Shown here piece by piece: positions 36,078 through 46,322 of a stretch of 55,522 nt of DNA (its first letter is position 1; the number at the start of each line of letters is the position of its first letter). A program made the position numbers and the translations under genes. The stretch comes from Phycisphaerae bacterium (lineage in GTDB: Bacteria; Planctomycetota; Phycisphaerae; UBA1845), in NCBI GenBank assembly GCA_029260235.1, contig JAJDDP010000052.1, positions 1 to 55,522 of the forward strand. Direction: 5' to 3'. The notes under the pieces were generated by a model. That model did not search any database and was not told where the DNA came from. It worked only from the letters and a program-made list of their open reading frames with translations.

Positions 36078-36329
36078 CAGCCGTCATCCCGCTCACGGCG
36101 GGCGGTGTAGCTCGGCAAAAACACCCCATTTCATGACTGCGACAGGTGGCTTGATGGCGCAAACCCATTGCGGTACTATGGTTTGCGTCGATTGGCGGCT
36201 GTGAACTGTTTGGTGCACTTGGCCGATAATCGACGATAGATCCTGAGGCAGGGGCTGGATCTTACATGTAGTCTTGCGTCAATCAGGCGCGGTGATGAGG
36301 TTGTGCAGTCAGAGCTGTAAGGGTCGACC

Positions 36330-36689
36330 ATGGCTACAATTACCAAGAAGGAACTCATCGACAGGATCGCTGAGGCTACCGATAGCAAGCGCGTCCAAGT
36401 CAAGCGCATCGTCCAGATGTTCTTGGACCAGATCGTCGATGAGTTGGGTGAAGGTAACCGCTTGGAATTCAGGGACTTCGGTGTGTTTGAGACCAAAGTC
36501 CGCGCCGCTCGCACCGCACAAAACCCCAAGACGCTCGAACGTGTGCCTGTCCCCGCCAAGCGGACCATTCGCTTCAAGGCAGGCCGACTGATGAAAGAGC
36601 GGCTGACCGAAAACACAGACCGATTCGACCCTGCCACCGGGTTGCCGGTAGACCCGAGCATCGCCAGCTCCAATCGGGCGACCGGCTAG
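36330..36689 (+). CDS. HU/IHF-family DNA-binding protein
   Basis: 119 residues starting at the ATG at 36330, behind AAGGG. The full fold is present: 'MATITKKELIDRIAE' helix start, 'EGNRLEFRDFGVFETKVR' strand region and 'NPKTLERVPVPAKRTIRFKA' with the DNA-bending Pro. The protein has a tail of about 25 residues beyond the usual 90-95 ('PATGLPVDPSIASS'). It bends DNA in the nucleoid. Confidence 0.95.
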   Translation: MATITKKELIDRIAEATDSKRVQVKRIVQMFLDQIVDELGEGNRLEFRDFGVFETKVRAARTAQNPKTLERVPVPAKRTIRFKAGRLMKERLTENTDRFDPATGLPVDPSIASSNRATG

Positions 36690-36775
36690 TTCGCTGACGG
36701 TCACCTCCCAAAAAGTCTCTGGGGCGCAACTCTATTGCGCGCTGGTAGTTGTGGCCGTTTTCCGGCGGCGGGTGG

Positions 36776-38701
36776 TCATGCGCTTTCCTGGTCAATTCGC
36801 TGCTCCCAGGCCGCATTGAGTTCCCCCAGTTGGTCTTGAAGCGATTTCACTTGGGACTTGAGTTCCCGGCTTGCTTCTGGATCTCTGTAGATGGACTCAT
36901 CTGCAAATCTCTCGTGCAAGGCGGCTAGCTCGTCTTCCCCGGCGACAATCCGGCCCTCGATCTGCGAGAGGGTCAAGGCATCGAATTGCGCGTCCTGCTT
37001 GCTTGACGCAGACGATGTTGGGCGCTGTTTCTTCTTGGGAGAACGACTGCTCGGCTGTTTCTGAAGCTCCTCGGCTTCCCGCTTGCGCTCAGCCTCCTCT
37101 ACATAGTATGAGTAATTGCCTTCGTAGAGGTTGTGTCCAGTGTGCTCGATCATCAGCATTCGTGTTGCAATGCGATCCAAGAAGTAGCGGTCGTGGCTGA
37201 CCACAATGATGGTCCCTGTGTACCCGGTGAGGGCAGCCTCGAGCACTTCGCGCGACGGAATGTCCAGGTGGTTGGTCGGTTCATCCAAGATGAGCAGCTC
37301 GGGTTCCGATAGAATCAGCTTTGCCAACCGAGTGCGACTCTGCTCACCGCCAGATAGTTTGCCTATCGGTTTGAAGACGTCATCCCCGGTGAAGAGGAAG
37401 CTCCCCAAGAAGGATCGGATTTGCGTTTCGGAAAGATCGGGTCGCGATTCAACCACCGTCTCCAACACATTCTTCGATCGATCCAAGTCGGCGTGCTCTT
37501 GATCGTAGTAGCCAGCCTGCCCACGGCTCGACAGCTGAACCGTGCCTTCATCCTGTTCGACTTGGCCTAGAGCGATTTTCAAGAGCGTGCTCTTACCTGT
37601 TCCATTGGAGCCGGTGATGCCCAGCCGATCCTGCGGACGTACCTCCAGATTCAAGCCGCCAAACAAGACTTTGTCGTCGTATCGCTTGCTCAGTCCGCGG
37701 CAGACTAGCACGCTGTGATCAGCGCGGAGATCGACCTCTTTGAACCGAAACCTGGTCGCATTTTTTTGCTTAGGAGCTTCAAGCACGAACTCGCCCGAGG
37801 CGATTCGCCGTTCCAATCGCGTGCGCCTGCCTTTGGCTTCCTTGCCTCGCTGGCGGGCGATGTGCTTGGCGATGAAGGCCCTTTCCTTCTCGATAAATTC
37901 TTTGTCGTTTTCGTACCGGCGCTGATCGGTCAACGTGCGAAGTGCCTTGACCTTAACGAAGTTCGAGTAGTTGCCCGGGTACACAGAGATGCGGCGCCGC
38001 TCGACCTCGATAATCTTGGTGGCCAGCTTGTCCAGCAAGTAGCGGTCATGAGAAATGATAACTGATCCACCGTGATGACCGACCAGGAACTTCTCAAGCC
38101 ACCGCGTAGCGGCGATATCCAGATGATTGGTCGGCTCATCGAGCAAGAGCAGTTGTTGATCCTCAAGCAAGAGTTTGCCCAAAGCTGCCCGGCACTTTTG
38201 ACCTCCAGATAGGGCGGAGATGGGCAGTTGGTGGTCGGCCTGGCTGAATCCGAGGCCGCCAAGGATCTCGTTCAGGCGGGTCTGAAACCCGTACCCTCCG
38301 CCGGCCTCAAAACGGGCGTGCAGCTTGTCGTACTCAGCCATCAGTTCTGACAGTTTCGGCCCGTCGTGGTGCTCAGCCATCAGGTGGGAGAGATCGAGCA
38401 GTTGCGATTCCAGTTTCAGTAGTGGTTCAAATGCATGCCCGACTTCCTCGTGTAGTGTTCGGCCCGAATCGAGCTGCGGTTCTTGAGAAAGCATGCCGAC
38501 GCCGAGGTTCTTGGTTCGGGTGACAGTGCCTCGGTTGGGGGCCTCCAACCCGCTGATCAGCCGAAACAGAGTGGTCTTGCCAGCGCCGTTGGCCCCGACC
38601 AATCCGACGCGCTCTCCGGTGCGAATCTCAAGAGAGAGATCCTCCAAGACCACCTGCGAGCCGTACTCCTTCAAGATGTCTTGAAGCTGGATCGATCCCA
38701 T
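36776..38701 (-). CDS. ABC-F family ATPase (Uup/EttA type)
   Basis: 641 residues with two ATP-binding domains and no membrane part. Walker A motifs are 'GLVGANGAGKTTLFR' and 'GITGSNGTGKSTLLK'; signatures are 'LSGGQKCRA' and 'LSGGEQSRTRL'; Walker B motifs are 'LLLDEPTNHLD' and 'LILDEPTNHLD'. A linker of charged residues lies between the domains, and a Lys/Ser-rich then coiled-coil end ('LKSQVKSLQDQLGELN') follows. ABC-F proteins act on ribosomes in translation quality control or antibiotic protection; which role applies is not decidable. The ribosome-binding site is weak. Confidence 0.93.
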   Translation of the reverse strand: MGSIQLQDILKEYGSQVVLEDLSLEIRTGERVGLVGANGAGKTTLFRLISGLEAPNRGTVTRTKNLGVGMLSQEPQLDSGRTLHEEVGHAFEPLLKLESQLLDLSHLMAEHHDGPKLSELMAEYDKLHARFEAGGGYGFQTRLNEILGGLGFSQADHQLPISALSGGQKCRAALGKLLLEDQQLLLLDEPTNHLDIAATRWLEKFLVGHHGGSVIISHDRYLLDKLATKIIEVERRRISVYPGNYSNFVKVKALRTLTDQRRYENDKEFIEKERAFIAKHIARQRGKEAKGRRTRLERRIASGEFVLEAPKQKNATRFRFKEVDLRADHSVLVCRGLSKRYDDKVLFGGLNLEVRPQDRLGITGSNGTGKSTLLKIALGQVEQDEGTVQLSSRGQAGYYDQEHADLDRSKNVLETVVESRPDLSETQIRSFLGSFLFTGDDVFKPIGKLSGGEQSRTRLAKLILSEPELLILDEPTNHLDIPSREVLEAALTGYTGTIIVVSHDRYFLDRIATRMLMIEHTGHNLYEGNYSYYVEEAERKREAEELQKQPSSRSPKKKQRPTSSASSKQDAQFDALTLSQIEGRIVAGEDELAALHERFADESIYRDPEASRELKSQVKSLQDQLGELNAAWEQRIDQESA

Positions 38702-38939
38702 TCGCTTATGCTACTTGGTAGCGTGGGGGAATGCATCTGTCGAACTCACTCACTGCCCGATTAGGCAGGAGCAGGTGCTGCCCAACTCTCGTGGGTGCCG
38801 CTCATCTTCATCCTGGTTGCTATGCGTTGGCTTCTTGGCCGGTGGGGCGGTACATTGGCCGGTGGGTCTACCTATCCGCACGCGTCACCAGCACAGCGAC
38901 ATCTCGGGCTGGTTCGACCGAAACCTGAGAGGTGAGCCG

Positions 38940-41900
38940 ATGGTCGGCACTGAGGAACCGAGCAAATCTGAAACGGGAATCGCCGTGCCCCGGGCGATTA
39001 CCGCGTCCCATCATCCGCGCAGCCCTTGGCGTGCGTACTTGTCGGTTGTGTTTTGCGCATCGCTTTTTGCGGTGAGCTTGGCGTACTCCCTGAAAACCTG
39101 CAATCGGATGATCGAAATGCGCGCGCCGCTGATGGGCGCCGCAATGGAGCTTGGGATCGAGGCTGCCCTGGCACACCTCTGGTTCGAGGAGTTCCTCAGC
39201 GGTGATCGGAGCGAAGACATTGCGGAGGTGTGGGCACGTCTGGACCAATCCGCCTCGTATGCAAGGGCTATGCTCGACGGAGGGCGCGTTCCCTCAGGAT
39301 TGATTGTTCCGCTTGAGGATCCCCAACTCCGCCGCGAGATTCAGGAAGTGCTCAGCAAGCTTTCCGACTTTCGGGCGATTGCCGAAGAGAGGTTCGCTGC
39401 CAAGGAAGGGGCAGCCGCGGGTGCGGAGCTCGACCGGCGCTTCGACGCAGTATTCGAAGACCTCCTCGCCCAATCTGACCGGGTAGGGGCGGACCTGAGA
39501 CGACTTACCGCGAGCGACCTAAGGCGATTCCACATTGTTCAAGGTGTCCTAATTGGCGCGTGCGCCCTGATGGCGGTCGCTCTGGTGTTTGGGCTCGGTC
39601 GATACGACCGGGCAAGAACTCGGACGCTGCTGGCCTTGGCCCAGAGCGAGGAGAATCTGCGAATAACGCTGGAATCGATCGGCGACGCGGTGATCGCCAC
39701 CGACACGCAAGGGCGGGTCACCCGGATGAATCCCGTGGCTGAGGCGATGACGGGCTGGACCTCCGCAGAAGCCGAAGGTCGCCCGCTGCCCGAGGTGTTC
39801 CAGATCATCAACGTCCAGACGCGGATGGAAGTGCAGAATCCGGTGGAGAAGGTCTACAGGGATGGCCTCGTGGTCGGCTTAGCGAATCACACCCTGTTGA
39901 TCGCCCGCGATGGGACCGAACGCCAGATTGCCGACAGTGGTGCGCCCATCAGAAACCAACAGGGGGCGATCATAGGCGTCGTGCTGGTCTTCCGCGACGT
40001 GACCGAAGCCTATGCGAAGGATCTTGAGCTGCGCGAGGCCCACGTCTTGCTCAATGCGACTGGGCGGATGGCCAAGGTGGGCGGTTGGGAACTCGATGCG
40101 ATCACAAATGAAGTAACCTGGAGCGAGGAAACCGCTCGCATCCATGAACTGCCGCTGGGCTACAAGCCGACCAGGGATCAGCTGATCGACTTCTTCCATC
40201 CTGATGAGCGTCAAGCAATCGCAGACGCGGTTCAGCGGGCCATCGATCACGGCGAGGCGTATGACTTAGAGACCCGCTTCATCACCGCCAAGGGCAAGCA
40301 CCTCTGGACACGCATGATTTGCGAGCCCATTCTCGAAAACGGCAAGACGGTGAAGCTGCGCGGTACCTTCCTGGACATCACCGACCGCAAACTTGCCACA
40401 TTAGAGGCCACTCGATTCGGTCGTGTGCTGGAAAGCGCTCTGAACGAAATCTATATTTTCGACGCCCAGACGCTCCGATTCATGCAGGTCAACCGCGGCG
40501 CAAGAGAGAACTTGGGTTACTCGATTGAGGAACTCTACGACCTGACCCCCATCGACTTGAAACCGGAGTTGACAACTGAATCGTTTGCCGAGTTGGTCGC
40601 CCCCTTGCGGGCTGGCGACCGAGAGAAAGTCGAGTTCGTGACGGTACATCGCAGGAAGGACGGCTCGCTGTATCCTGTCGAGGTTCATCTTCAACTCGCG
40701 GGTGAGGGTGAGCCGATGTTCGTCGCCCTCATTCTCGACATCACCGAACGCGTGCTGGCAGAGGAGGCAACAAAGGACAAGCAAGATCAGCTGGACGACC
40801 TGTTGTCCAACATGGGTGTCATCGTCTTGGAAGGTAATCCGTTCGACTTTAATTATGTGGGAGGGCAGGTTGAGCGCATGCTTGGGTATCCGAAGCAGGC
40901 GTGGTTCGACGATCCCCAGGGCCCAGTCGGGTTTTGGGCAAAACACCTTCATCCCGTCGACCGGGGCGTAGCTGACGTGTGCAAAGCTGCGATTGAGAAG
41001 GGGCAGGACCATTCATTCGAATATCGCATGATAGCCGCGGATGGCAATGTGGTCTGGTTTCACGACGCAGTCACCGTAGAAACGGAGAACGGAAAACCTA
41101 TAAAAACTCGCTCGGTCATGGTGGACATCACGCAGCAGAAGCGTGCCGCGGAGGAGCTGGCCAGTGCGCATCGACTCTTAGAAGCAGTGATCGAGCAGGC
41201 ACCAATCCCAATGGTGATCGCAGCGCCCGGTGGTGAACTAACATTGTTCAATGCCGCCGTCATACAGCAGTTAGGCCTAGACGATTCCTCCCCTCTTCAA
41301 CGCGGGATGAACCTCCTTGAGCTCGAGCGTACATGGATTGATTACTATGCAAATGGTGATCGCGTCCCCATCGATCAGCTGCCGCTCACGTTGGCCCTGG
41401 AGGGGAAGACGACCAAGAACTTGGAGATACGGGTCGTCAGGGCCGACGGAACCGAGGGATGGGAGGTGGTGAACGCAGCGCCCATTTACGACGATGGCGA
41501 CCAGCTGATCGCCGCTCTCGTTGCCTTTCCCGACATCACGGACCGGAAGAAAGCAGAAGAAGCGCTCCGCCGCAGCGAGGAGAGGCTGGACTTGGCAGTC
41601 CGTGGAACGTCAGACGGAATGTGGGATGGAGAGATTGCGACTGGAAAAGAGTACTGGTCTCCCCGGTACGTGGAGCTGCTGGGATACGGTCCCGATGAGG
41701 TAGAAGCATCCTATGATCAGTTTCTCGCGTTCCTGCACCCTGAAGACAGGGATGATGTCCATGAAGCAGGCAGGCTGCACCTGGAAGAGAACCTGCCCTA
41801 TGATCGCGAGTTCCGTTTGCGAACCAAGAGCGGTGAATACCGCTGGTTTCAGTCTCGCGGTGAGGCGTCGCGGGATGAAAGCGGCAGGGCGTACCGATTC

Positions 41901-43976
41901 GCAGGCTCAATCCGTGACATCACCGAGCGAAAGCAATCAGATGCGATAAGGGTTGGCCAACGACGGATCCTTGAGCAAATAGCCAAGAGCAACACCTCGC
42001 TAATCGAGGTTCTCGAGACCATCATCCATGTGACAGAGAATCTATTCACGAATATTCGGGCAACGATCCTCCTAGCCAAGGGCAACAAACTGTTCAGCGG
42101 CTCGGCACCAAGCATGCCTACCGCCTACAACGATGCAATCAATGGAATGGAAATTGGCCCCAATGCTGGATCCTGTGGTACGGCCGCCAGTCGCGGGGAG
42201 CGCGTGATCGTCTCCGATGTGAGCAGCGATCCCCTATGGGCGGATTTTTGTCACTTGGGTTTGGAGTATGGATTCAGGGCTTGTTGGTCTGAACCGGTAT
42301 TCGATGCCAACAAGAGAGTAGTCGCTACCTTCGCCCTTTACCGTGACAAGTGCGGTTTTCCTACCGCCAGCGAGATCCAGCTGATCGAGGGCATGGCCAA
42401 TCTGGTGAGCATTGCGCTTGAGCGCCAGCAGACAAGCGAAGAACGGAACCGCTTGGCGACTGCCATCGAGCAGGCCGGCGAGAGCATCGCTATCACCGAT
42501 GTCCTGGGGATGATCCAATACATCAATCCGGCCTTCGAGCGCACTACTGGGTTTGCGGCCACCGAGGTCATTGGGCGAAGTCACAACATCGTCAAGAGCG
42601 GGTCGCACGACGTCGCCTTCTACAAGGATATGTGGGGCAAGCTCGCGAGTGGCCAGACATGGAGAAGTCGCTTCATCAACAAGAGGAAGGACGGCTCTCT
42701 CTTCTTGGAAGACACCGTGATCTCCCCGGTTCGCGATACGGACGGCAAGATCATAAATTTCGTTGCGGTGAATCGCGACGTTACCAAGGAGGTTGCTCTA
42801 GAGGATCAGCTTCGCCAGGCGCAGAAGATGGAGGCCATCGGCCAGCTGGCTGGCGGCGTAGCCCACGACTTCAACAACCTGTTGACCGCCATCCTGGGCA
42901 ACAGCGAGATGCTTCTGTCAGCCGTGGCCAGAGAGGCGGAGAAGCTTTCTGAAGAGATGTTGCGCTCGGGCCTGGAACAGATCCAGTCCGCAGGGAAGCA
43001 GGCTGCTTCGTTGACCCGCCAGCTTCTTGCGTTTGGCCGCCGCGAAATCATCAGAGCGGAAGTTCTAGACCCAAAGACCGTTATCGGTGACATTGAGGAT
43101 TTGCTGCGAGGATTGATCGGCGAGCACGTCCAGCTCGACCTCACACTGGGTGCGGGGACGTATTTCATCCACGCTGATCCGGGGCAAGTCGAACAGGTCG
43201 TTATGAACTTGGTGGTCAACGCAGCCGACGCCATGCCAGAGGGCGGTCGTATTGAGGTTCGCATCGAGGAGGCCGAGTTGGATGAGGCATCGGTAGCGGG
43301 CCACCCAGACATGAAGCCGGGGCGATATGTAAAACTTTGTGTGATCGACAGCGGTGCGGGCATGACCCCGAACACCCTGGAGCGCATGTACGAACCGTTT
43401 TTCACCACCAAGCCGGAGGGCACTGGCACTGGACTGGGCTTGGCCTTGGTTTACGGGACGGTGAAGAAGTTGGGCGGGCATATCAGCGTGGACAGCAGGC
43501 TCAGCGAGGGCTCAACCTTCACGGTCTATGTCCCCGTCGCAGATAAGCAGCAAGCCGAGGGGAAGCTGGATGGTGAAGCTGACCCTGTATCTATGGGAGA
43601 GACCATTCTGGTGTGCGAAGATCAGGACGCCGTTCGCGACATCATCTGCCAAACACTGGCCGTTGCGGGCTTTGAGGCAATCGAAGTAGAGGGTGGAGAA
43701 CAGGCGCTGGAAGCGATGGCGACGCACGGCGACAAGATCGATCTGCTGATCTCAGACATTGTCATGCCAGGAATGAGCGGCAGAGAACTCGCAGACAATC
43801 TCAGGCAAGAACACCCGGATTTGCGCGTTCTCTTTGTATCAGGCCATTCGTCGAAGCACCTCGACGCCAGCATGGTGCGAGGCAGAGGTACGGAATTCCT
43901 GCAGAAGCCATTCGGGCCCACGGCTTTGCTGGAGCGCGTTCGCGAGCTACTCGAAGTCAAGAGGACCACCGGGTGA
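38940..43976 (+). CDS. Membrane-bound multi-PAS/GAF hybrid sensor histidine kinase
   Basis: 1678 residues from the ATG at 38940, with AGGTGA just upstream; a longer frame from 38715 is less likely. Two membrane helices (about 45-65 and 195-220) flank a periplasmic region. Then come roughly six PAS/PAC units (including '[20 protein letters not shown]', '[18 protein letters not shown]', '[16 protein letters not shown]'), a GAF domain ('[20 protein letters not shown]'), another PAS, the His box '[11 protein letters not shown]' (His1309), an ATPase part ('[14 protein letters not shown]', 'DSGAGM', '[16 protein letters not shown]') and a C-terminal receiver with '[13 protein letters not shown]' (Asp1606) and 'FLQKPF'. 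No response regulator or output domain lies nearby. Confidence 0.95.
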   Translation: MVGTEEPSKSETGIAVPRAITASHHPRSPWRAYLSVVFCASLFAVSLAYSLKTCNRMIEMRAPLMGAAMELGIEAALAHLWFEEFLSGDRSEDIAEVWARLDQSASYARAMLDGGRVPSGLIVPLEDPQLRREIQEVLSKLSDFRAIAEERFAAKEGAAAGAELDRRFDAVFEDLLAQSDRVGADLRRLTASDLRRFHIVQGVLIGACALMAVALVFGLGRYDRARTRTLLALAQSEENLRITLESIGDAVIATDTQGRVTRMNPVAEAMTGWTSAEAEGRPLPEVFQIINVQTRMEVQNPVEKVYRDGLVVGLANHTLLIARDGTERQIADSGAPIRNQQGAIIGVVLVFRDVTEAYAKDLELREAHVLLNATGRMAKVGGWELDAITNEVTWSEETARIHELPLGYKPTRDQLIDFFHPDERQAIADAVQRAIDHGEAYDLETRFITAKGKHLWTRMICEPILENGKTVKLRGTFLDITDRKLATLEATRFGRVLESALNEIYIFDAQTLRFMQVNRGARENLGYSIEELYDLTPIDLKPELTTESFAELVAPLRAGDREKVEFVTVHRRKDGSLYPVEVHLQLAGEGEPMFVALILDITERVLAEEATKDKQDQLDDLLSNMGVIVLEGNPFDFNYVGGQVERMLGYPKQAWFDDPQGPVGFWAKHLHPVDRGVADVCKAAIEKGQDHSFEYRMIAADGNVVWFHDAVTVETENGKPIKTRSVMVDITQQKRAAEELASAHRLLEAVIEQAPIPMVIAAPGGELTLFNAAVIQQLGLDDSSPLQRGMNLLELERTWIDYYANGDRVPIDQLPLTLALEGKTTKNLEIRVVRADGTEGWEVVNAAPIYDDGDQLIAALVAFPDITDRKKAEEALRRSEERLDLAVRGTSDGMWDGEIATGKEYWSPRYVELLGYGPDEVEASYDQFLAFLHPEDRDDVHEAGRLHLEENLPYDREFRLRTKSGEYRWFQSRGEASRDESGRAYRFAGSIRDITERKQSDAIRVGQRRILEQIAKSNTSLIEVLETIIHVTENLFTNIRATILLAKGNKLFSGSAPSMPTAYNDAINGMEIGPNAGSCGTAASRGERVIVSDVSSDPLWADFCHLGLEYGFRACWSEPVFDANKRVVATFALYRDKCGFPTASEIQLIEGMANLVSIALERQQTSEERNRLATAIEQAGESIAITDVLGMIQYINPAFERTTGFAATEVIGRSHNIVKSGSHDVAFYKDMWGKLASGQTWRSRFINKRKDGSLFLEDTVISPVRDTDGKIINFVAVNRDVTKEVALEDQLRQAQKMEAIGQLAGGVAHDFNNLLTAILGNSEMLLSAVAREAEKLSEEMLRSGLEQIQSAGKQAASLTRQLLAFGRREIIRAEVLDPKTVIGDIEDLLRGLIGEHVQLDLTLGAGTYFIHADPGQVEQVVMNLVVNAADAMPEGGRIEVRIEEAELDEASVAGHPDMKPGRYVKLCVIDSGAGMTPNTLERMYEPFFTTKPEGTGTGLGLALVYGTVKKLGGHISVDSRLSEGSTFTVYVPVADKQQAEGKLDGEADPVSMGETILVCEDQDAVRDIICQTLAVAGFEAIEVEGGEQALEAMATHGDKIDLLISDIVMPGMSGRELADNLRQEHPDLRVLFVSGHSSKHLDASMVRGRGTEFLQKPFGPTALLERVRELLEVKRTTG

Positions 43977-44143
43977 CACATCGAGTGCCTCTGGCAACGA
44001 GCTCTTCCGCAAGATCGCTAAAGTCCTCGGAGCAGCCCGCACCTTCCCAAGACCATCTGACCTCACCGAAATGGTTGACGCGGTCGAGCAACTGCTCGTC
44101 CAGACATGAACTCGCGGAGGAGCCACCAATTCACGCGCCAGCG

Positions 44144-44428
44144 TCAAGGATCGGCACGTTCGTAGAGTCCTTGTCCTGTGTACCTGAGGCGGCCTTGGCG
44201 GACCAGTTCGTCCCAGACTGCTTTGGGGTATTGGTGGGGGGGCGTGATGGCTACGATTCCCGAATCTCGTCCGCCACTCATCGGTCCTTTGCCGAGGCCT
44301 GACTCCGCGTCGAGCCGGGCCAATTTGAGGCGCTTCTTGAAGGCCTTCATCGCCTTGCGGAGTTCCTCGGCCGGCGGGGCATCAGCCTCCGAGGATGGCT
44401 TGTCTGGATTCGTGTGCTCTGGCTCCAC
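44144..44428 (-). CDS. Small conserved-looking protein, GTG start
   Basis: 94 residues beginning at GTG 44428, directly after a strong AAGGAGGTG; a longer in-frame ATG start at 44629 would ignore this site and add a poor N terminus. The body is basic and helical ('KAMKAFKKRLKLARLDAESG') then 'GIVAITPPHQYPKAVWDELV' and 'LRYTGQGLYE'. I do not know its function, but the pattern looks like a widespread small planctomycete protein. It has no signal or membrane segment. Confidence 0.78.
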   Translation of the reverse strand: MEPEHTNPDKPSSEADAPPAEELRKAMKAFKKRLKLARLDAESGLGKGPMSGGRDSGIVAITPPHQYPKAVWDELVRQGRLRYTGQGLYERADP

Positions 44429-44635
44429 GAGGCACCTCCTTTGTTGAGTTCTGTTCCGCCCGAGCTTGCTCGCAGGCAGTCCAACTAGCGCACCCATCAT
44501 ACACCGGCAGGATTCCGAGGCCATCAGCGCCCTTTTGCCTAGGAAATGGACCAGAAGCCCCGCAAGCTTGCAGTTCCCCAACTTGCCTCTAATCCCAGTC
44601 CACACCTTTTCGGCATGAGCCGGCCGCATCCTGGG

Positions 44636-44665
44636 TTGCTTATGGGACCAATTGGGCCTTAGAAT
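44636..44665 (+). promoter_or_regulatory. Promoter candidate upstream of BamD-like/LptE/FtsH genes
   Basis: TTGCTT (44636-44641) and TAGAAT (44660-44665) with an 18-base spacer. The -10 is good and the -35 is partial. It lies 55 bases before the start at 44720. Confidence 0.35.
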
Positions 44666-44719
44666 GCCGGCAGTTCAGCTGAATTGATGCCCAGGTATAG
44701 TGAGATTTGGGGCGTATCG

Positions 44720-45748
44720 ATGGTAGAGGCGAAGATTGGCAAAATCGGGTGTGTGGTCTGCGTGCTCGTGGCGACCTTGGCCGCTCAGGCGGAAGATCCC
44801 AGGCCCCGTGCGCAGCAGTTGGAATACGACCCATCGAGCGCTCAGTTTGTAGATTCGCCCCCACCGATTCCGGGCACCCCATTGGGGGACTTGAGGATCG
44901 GGCGACAGTATCTCGGACAGGGCGATTATGGCAAAGCCAAGCGCCAAGTGAAGCAGTGGCTTAAAGACTATGGTCCGGATGATCCTTTGACCGCCGAGGC
45001 ATACCTGTTGCGGGCTGAGGTCGGGGTTGCCCGCCGGGACTACTACAAGGCCTATGAACAGCTCAAGGAATTCGTGGCCGAGTTCGCAGGAGGTGCGCTT
45101 GTGAGCCGGGCTCTGGAGCTGGAATTTACCATCGCTGAGGTCTTCTTGAGCGGAACGAAGCGCAAGATCCTGGGTATGAGGCTCCTGAAAGCTCAGGATA
45201 AGGGGATTGAGATTCTCGACGAAATATCCAGTCAGTATCCCGAGTCGAGAATGGCGGAGTTGGCTATCAAGACCAAGGCGGACTATTACTTCGACCATGG
45301 TGAATACGGCTTGGCAGAACTGGAATACTCCCGGTTGCCGCAGGAGTTTCCCCGAAGTAGGTATGTCCCGTTGGCCATGCTGAGATCTGCCCAGGCGGCC
45401 TTGGCTAGCTTTGCGGGGATCGAGTTTGATGACGCGCCCCTGATCGAGGCACAGGAGCGATTCCGGATTTTCTCAGCCCAATATCCGGTCCAAGCTGAGC
45501 AAGAGGGTGTCGGCCAGATTCTGCGGCAAATCGACGCCCAGCGTGCGGCCAAGGAGTTTTCGGTCGGGCAGTACTACGAAAGAACTAAGCACGCGTCGGC
45601 GGCGACTTTCTATTATCGGACCACCTGTGACAATTGGCCTGATACCGTGGCCGCATCTCAGGCGAGGGAGCGGTTGGCTGACATGGGAGAATTGACTGAT
45701 TTTGTTCCAGGTGAGCAAGAGGCCCCGAAAGCGGAGGCCGCATCATGA
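44720..45748 (+). CDS. Exported TPR protein, BamD-like
   Basis: 342 residues from the ATG at 44720. A signal peptide ends 'LAAQAED' without a lipobox, so it is not a lipoprotein like classical BamD. TPR-like helical repeats follow ('GRQYLGQGDYGKAKRQVKQW', 'ADYYFDHGEYGLAELEYSRL', 'QYYERTKHASAATFYYRTTC'). In BamD such repeats help assemble beta-barrel proteins in the outer membrane. The stop overlaps the start of the LptE-like gene (ATGA), tying the two together. Confidence 0.82.
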   Translation: MVEAKIGKIGCVVCVLVATLAAQAEDPRPRAQQLEYDPSSAQFVDSPPPIPGTPLGDLRIGRQYLGQGDYGKAKRQVKQWLKDYGPDDPLTAEAYLLRAEVGVARRDYYKAYEQLKEFVAEFAGGALVSRALELEFTIAEVFLSGTKRKILGMRLLKAQDKGIEILDEISSQYPESRMAELAIKTKADYYFDHGEYGLAELEYSRLPQEFPRSRYVPLAMLRSAQAALASFAGIEFDDAPLIEAQERFRIFSAQYPVQAEQEGVGQILRQIDAQRAAKEFSVGQYYERTKHASAATFYYRTTCDNWPDTVAASQARERLADMGELTDFVPGEQEAPKAEAAS

Positions 45749-46251
45749 CGATCAATAGAATGCGGATTGCCCTTCCGACGCTTTCGTTTGTGCTCTGCAT
45801 CGGTAGTGGCTGTGGTTATTCGATGACCAGGCCTTTCCCGGATGGCATCGAATCTGTGCATGTAGAAACCTTCCACTCCAAGGATTTCAGGCGGGGTTTG
45901 GAGTTTGAGTTGTCAGAGGCATTGGTGAAGCGGATCAACATGGACACGCCGTACCGTATCGCCGCGCTCAAGACCGCCGACACGGTACTGAGCGGCGAGA
46001 TTCTAGAGGTTCGCAACCGGTCGGTCGGAAATGACTTTGTCACCCAGCGACCGCGTGAGATCACCGCGACGGTCGTGGCTGCTTTTCGATGGAAGGATCT
46101 CCGCTCCGGGAAAATTATCTTGGAGCGAGAACGGTTTATGTACACAACCAGCTATATCCCACCGGTGGGTGAAACGTTTTCAAAAGGCATGGTTCGGGGG
46201 CTTGACGGGATGGCAGAGGTCATCGTCGAAGCCATGGAATCCTCCTGGTAG
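45745..46251 (+). CDS. lptE: LptE-like lipopolysaccharide-assembly lipoprotein
   Basis: 168 residues. The lipobox 'GSGCGYS' (Cys23) is followed by the typical LptE start 'RPFPDGIESVHVETF' and 'FRRGLEFELSEALVKRIN'. LptE plugs the LptD barrel that places lipopolysaccharide in the outer leaflet. It is coupled by a 4-bp overlap to the BamD-like gene. LptD is not in the window. The assignment rests on fold pattern and context, so a related DUF is possible. Confidence 0.8.
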   Translation: MTINRMRIALPTLSFVLCIGSGCGYSMTRPFPDGIESVHVETFHSKDFRRGLEFELSEALVKRINMDTPYRIAALKTADTVLSGEILEVRNRSVGNDFVTQRPREITATVVAAFRWKDLRSGKIILERERFMYTTSYIPPVGETFSKGMVRGLDGMAEVIVEAMESSW

Positions 46252-46322
46252 CCTGCCTATGATCACCACGGGGCTTCGTAGTCCCCACGTTTGTTGAACC
46301 GTCGAATGTTTGGAGTGTGTTG

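Noticed and set aside
36723-36739. Small hairpin GCGCAA/TTGCGC between the HU and ABC-F genes
   Set aside because: Only six pairs and no adjacent T-run on either strand, so not called as a terminator.
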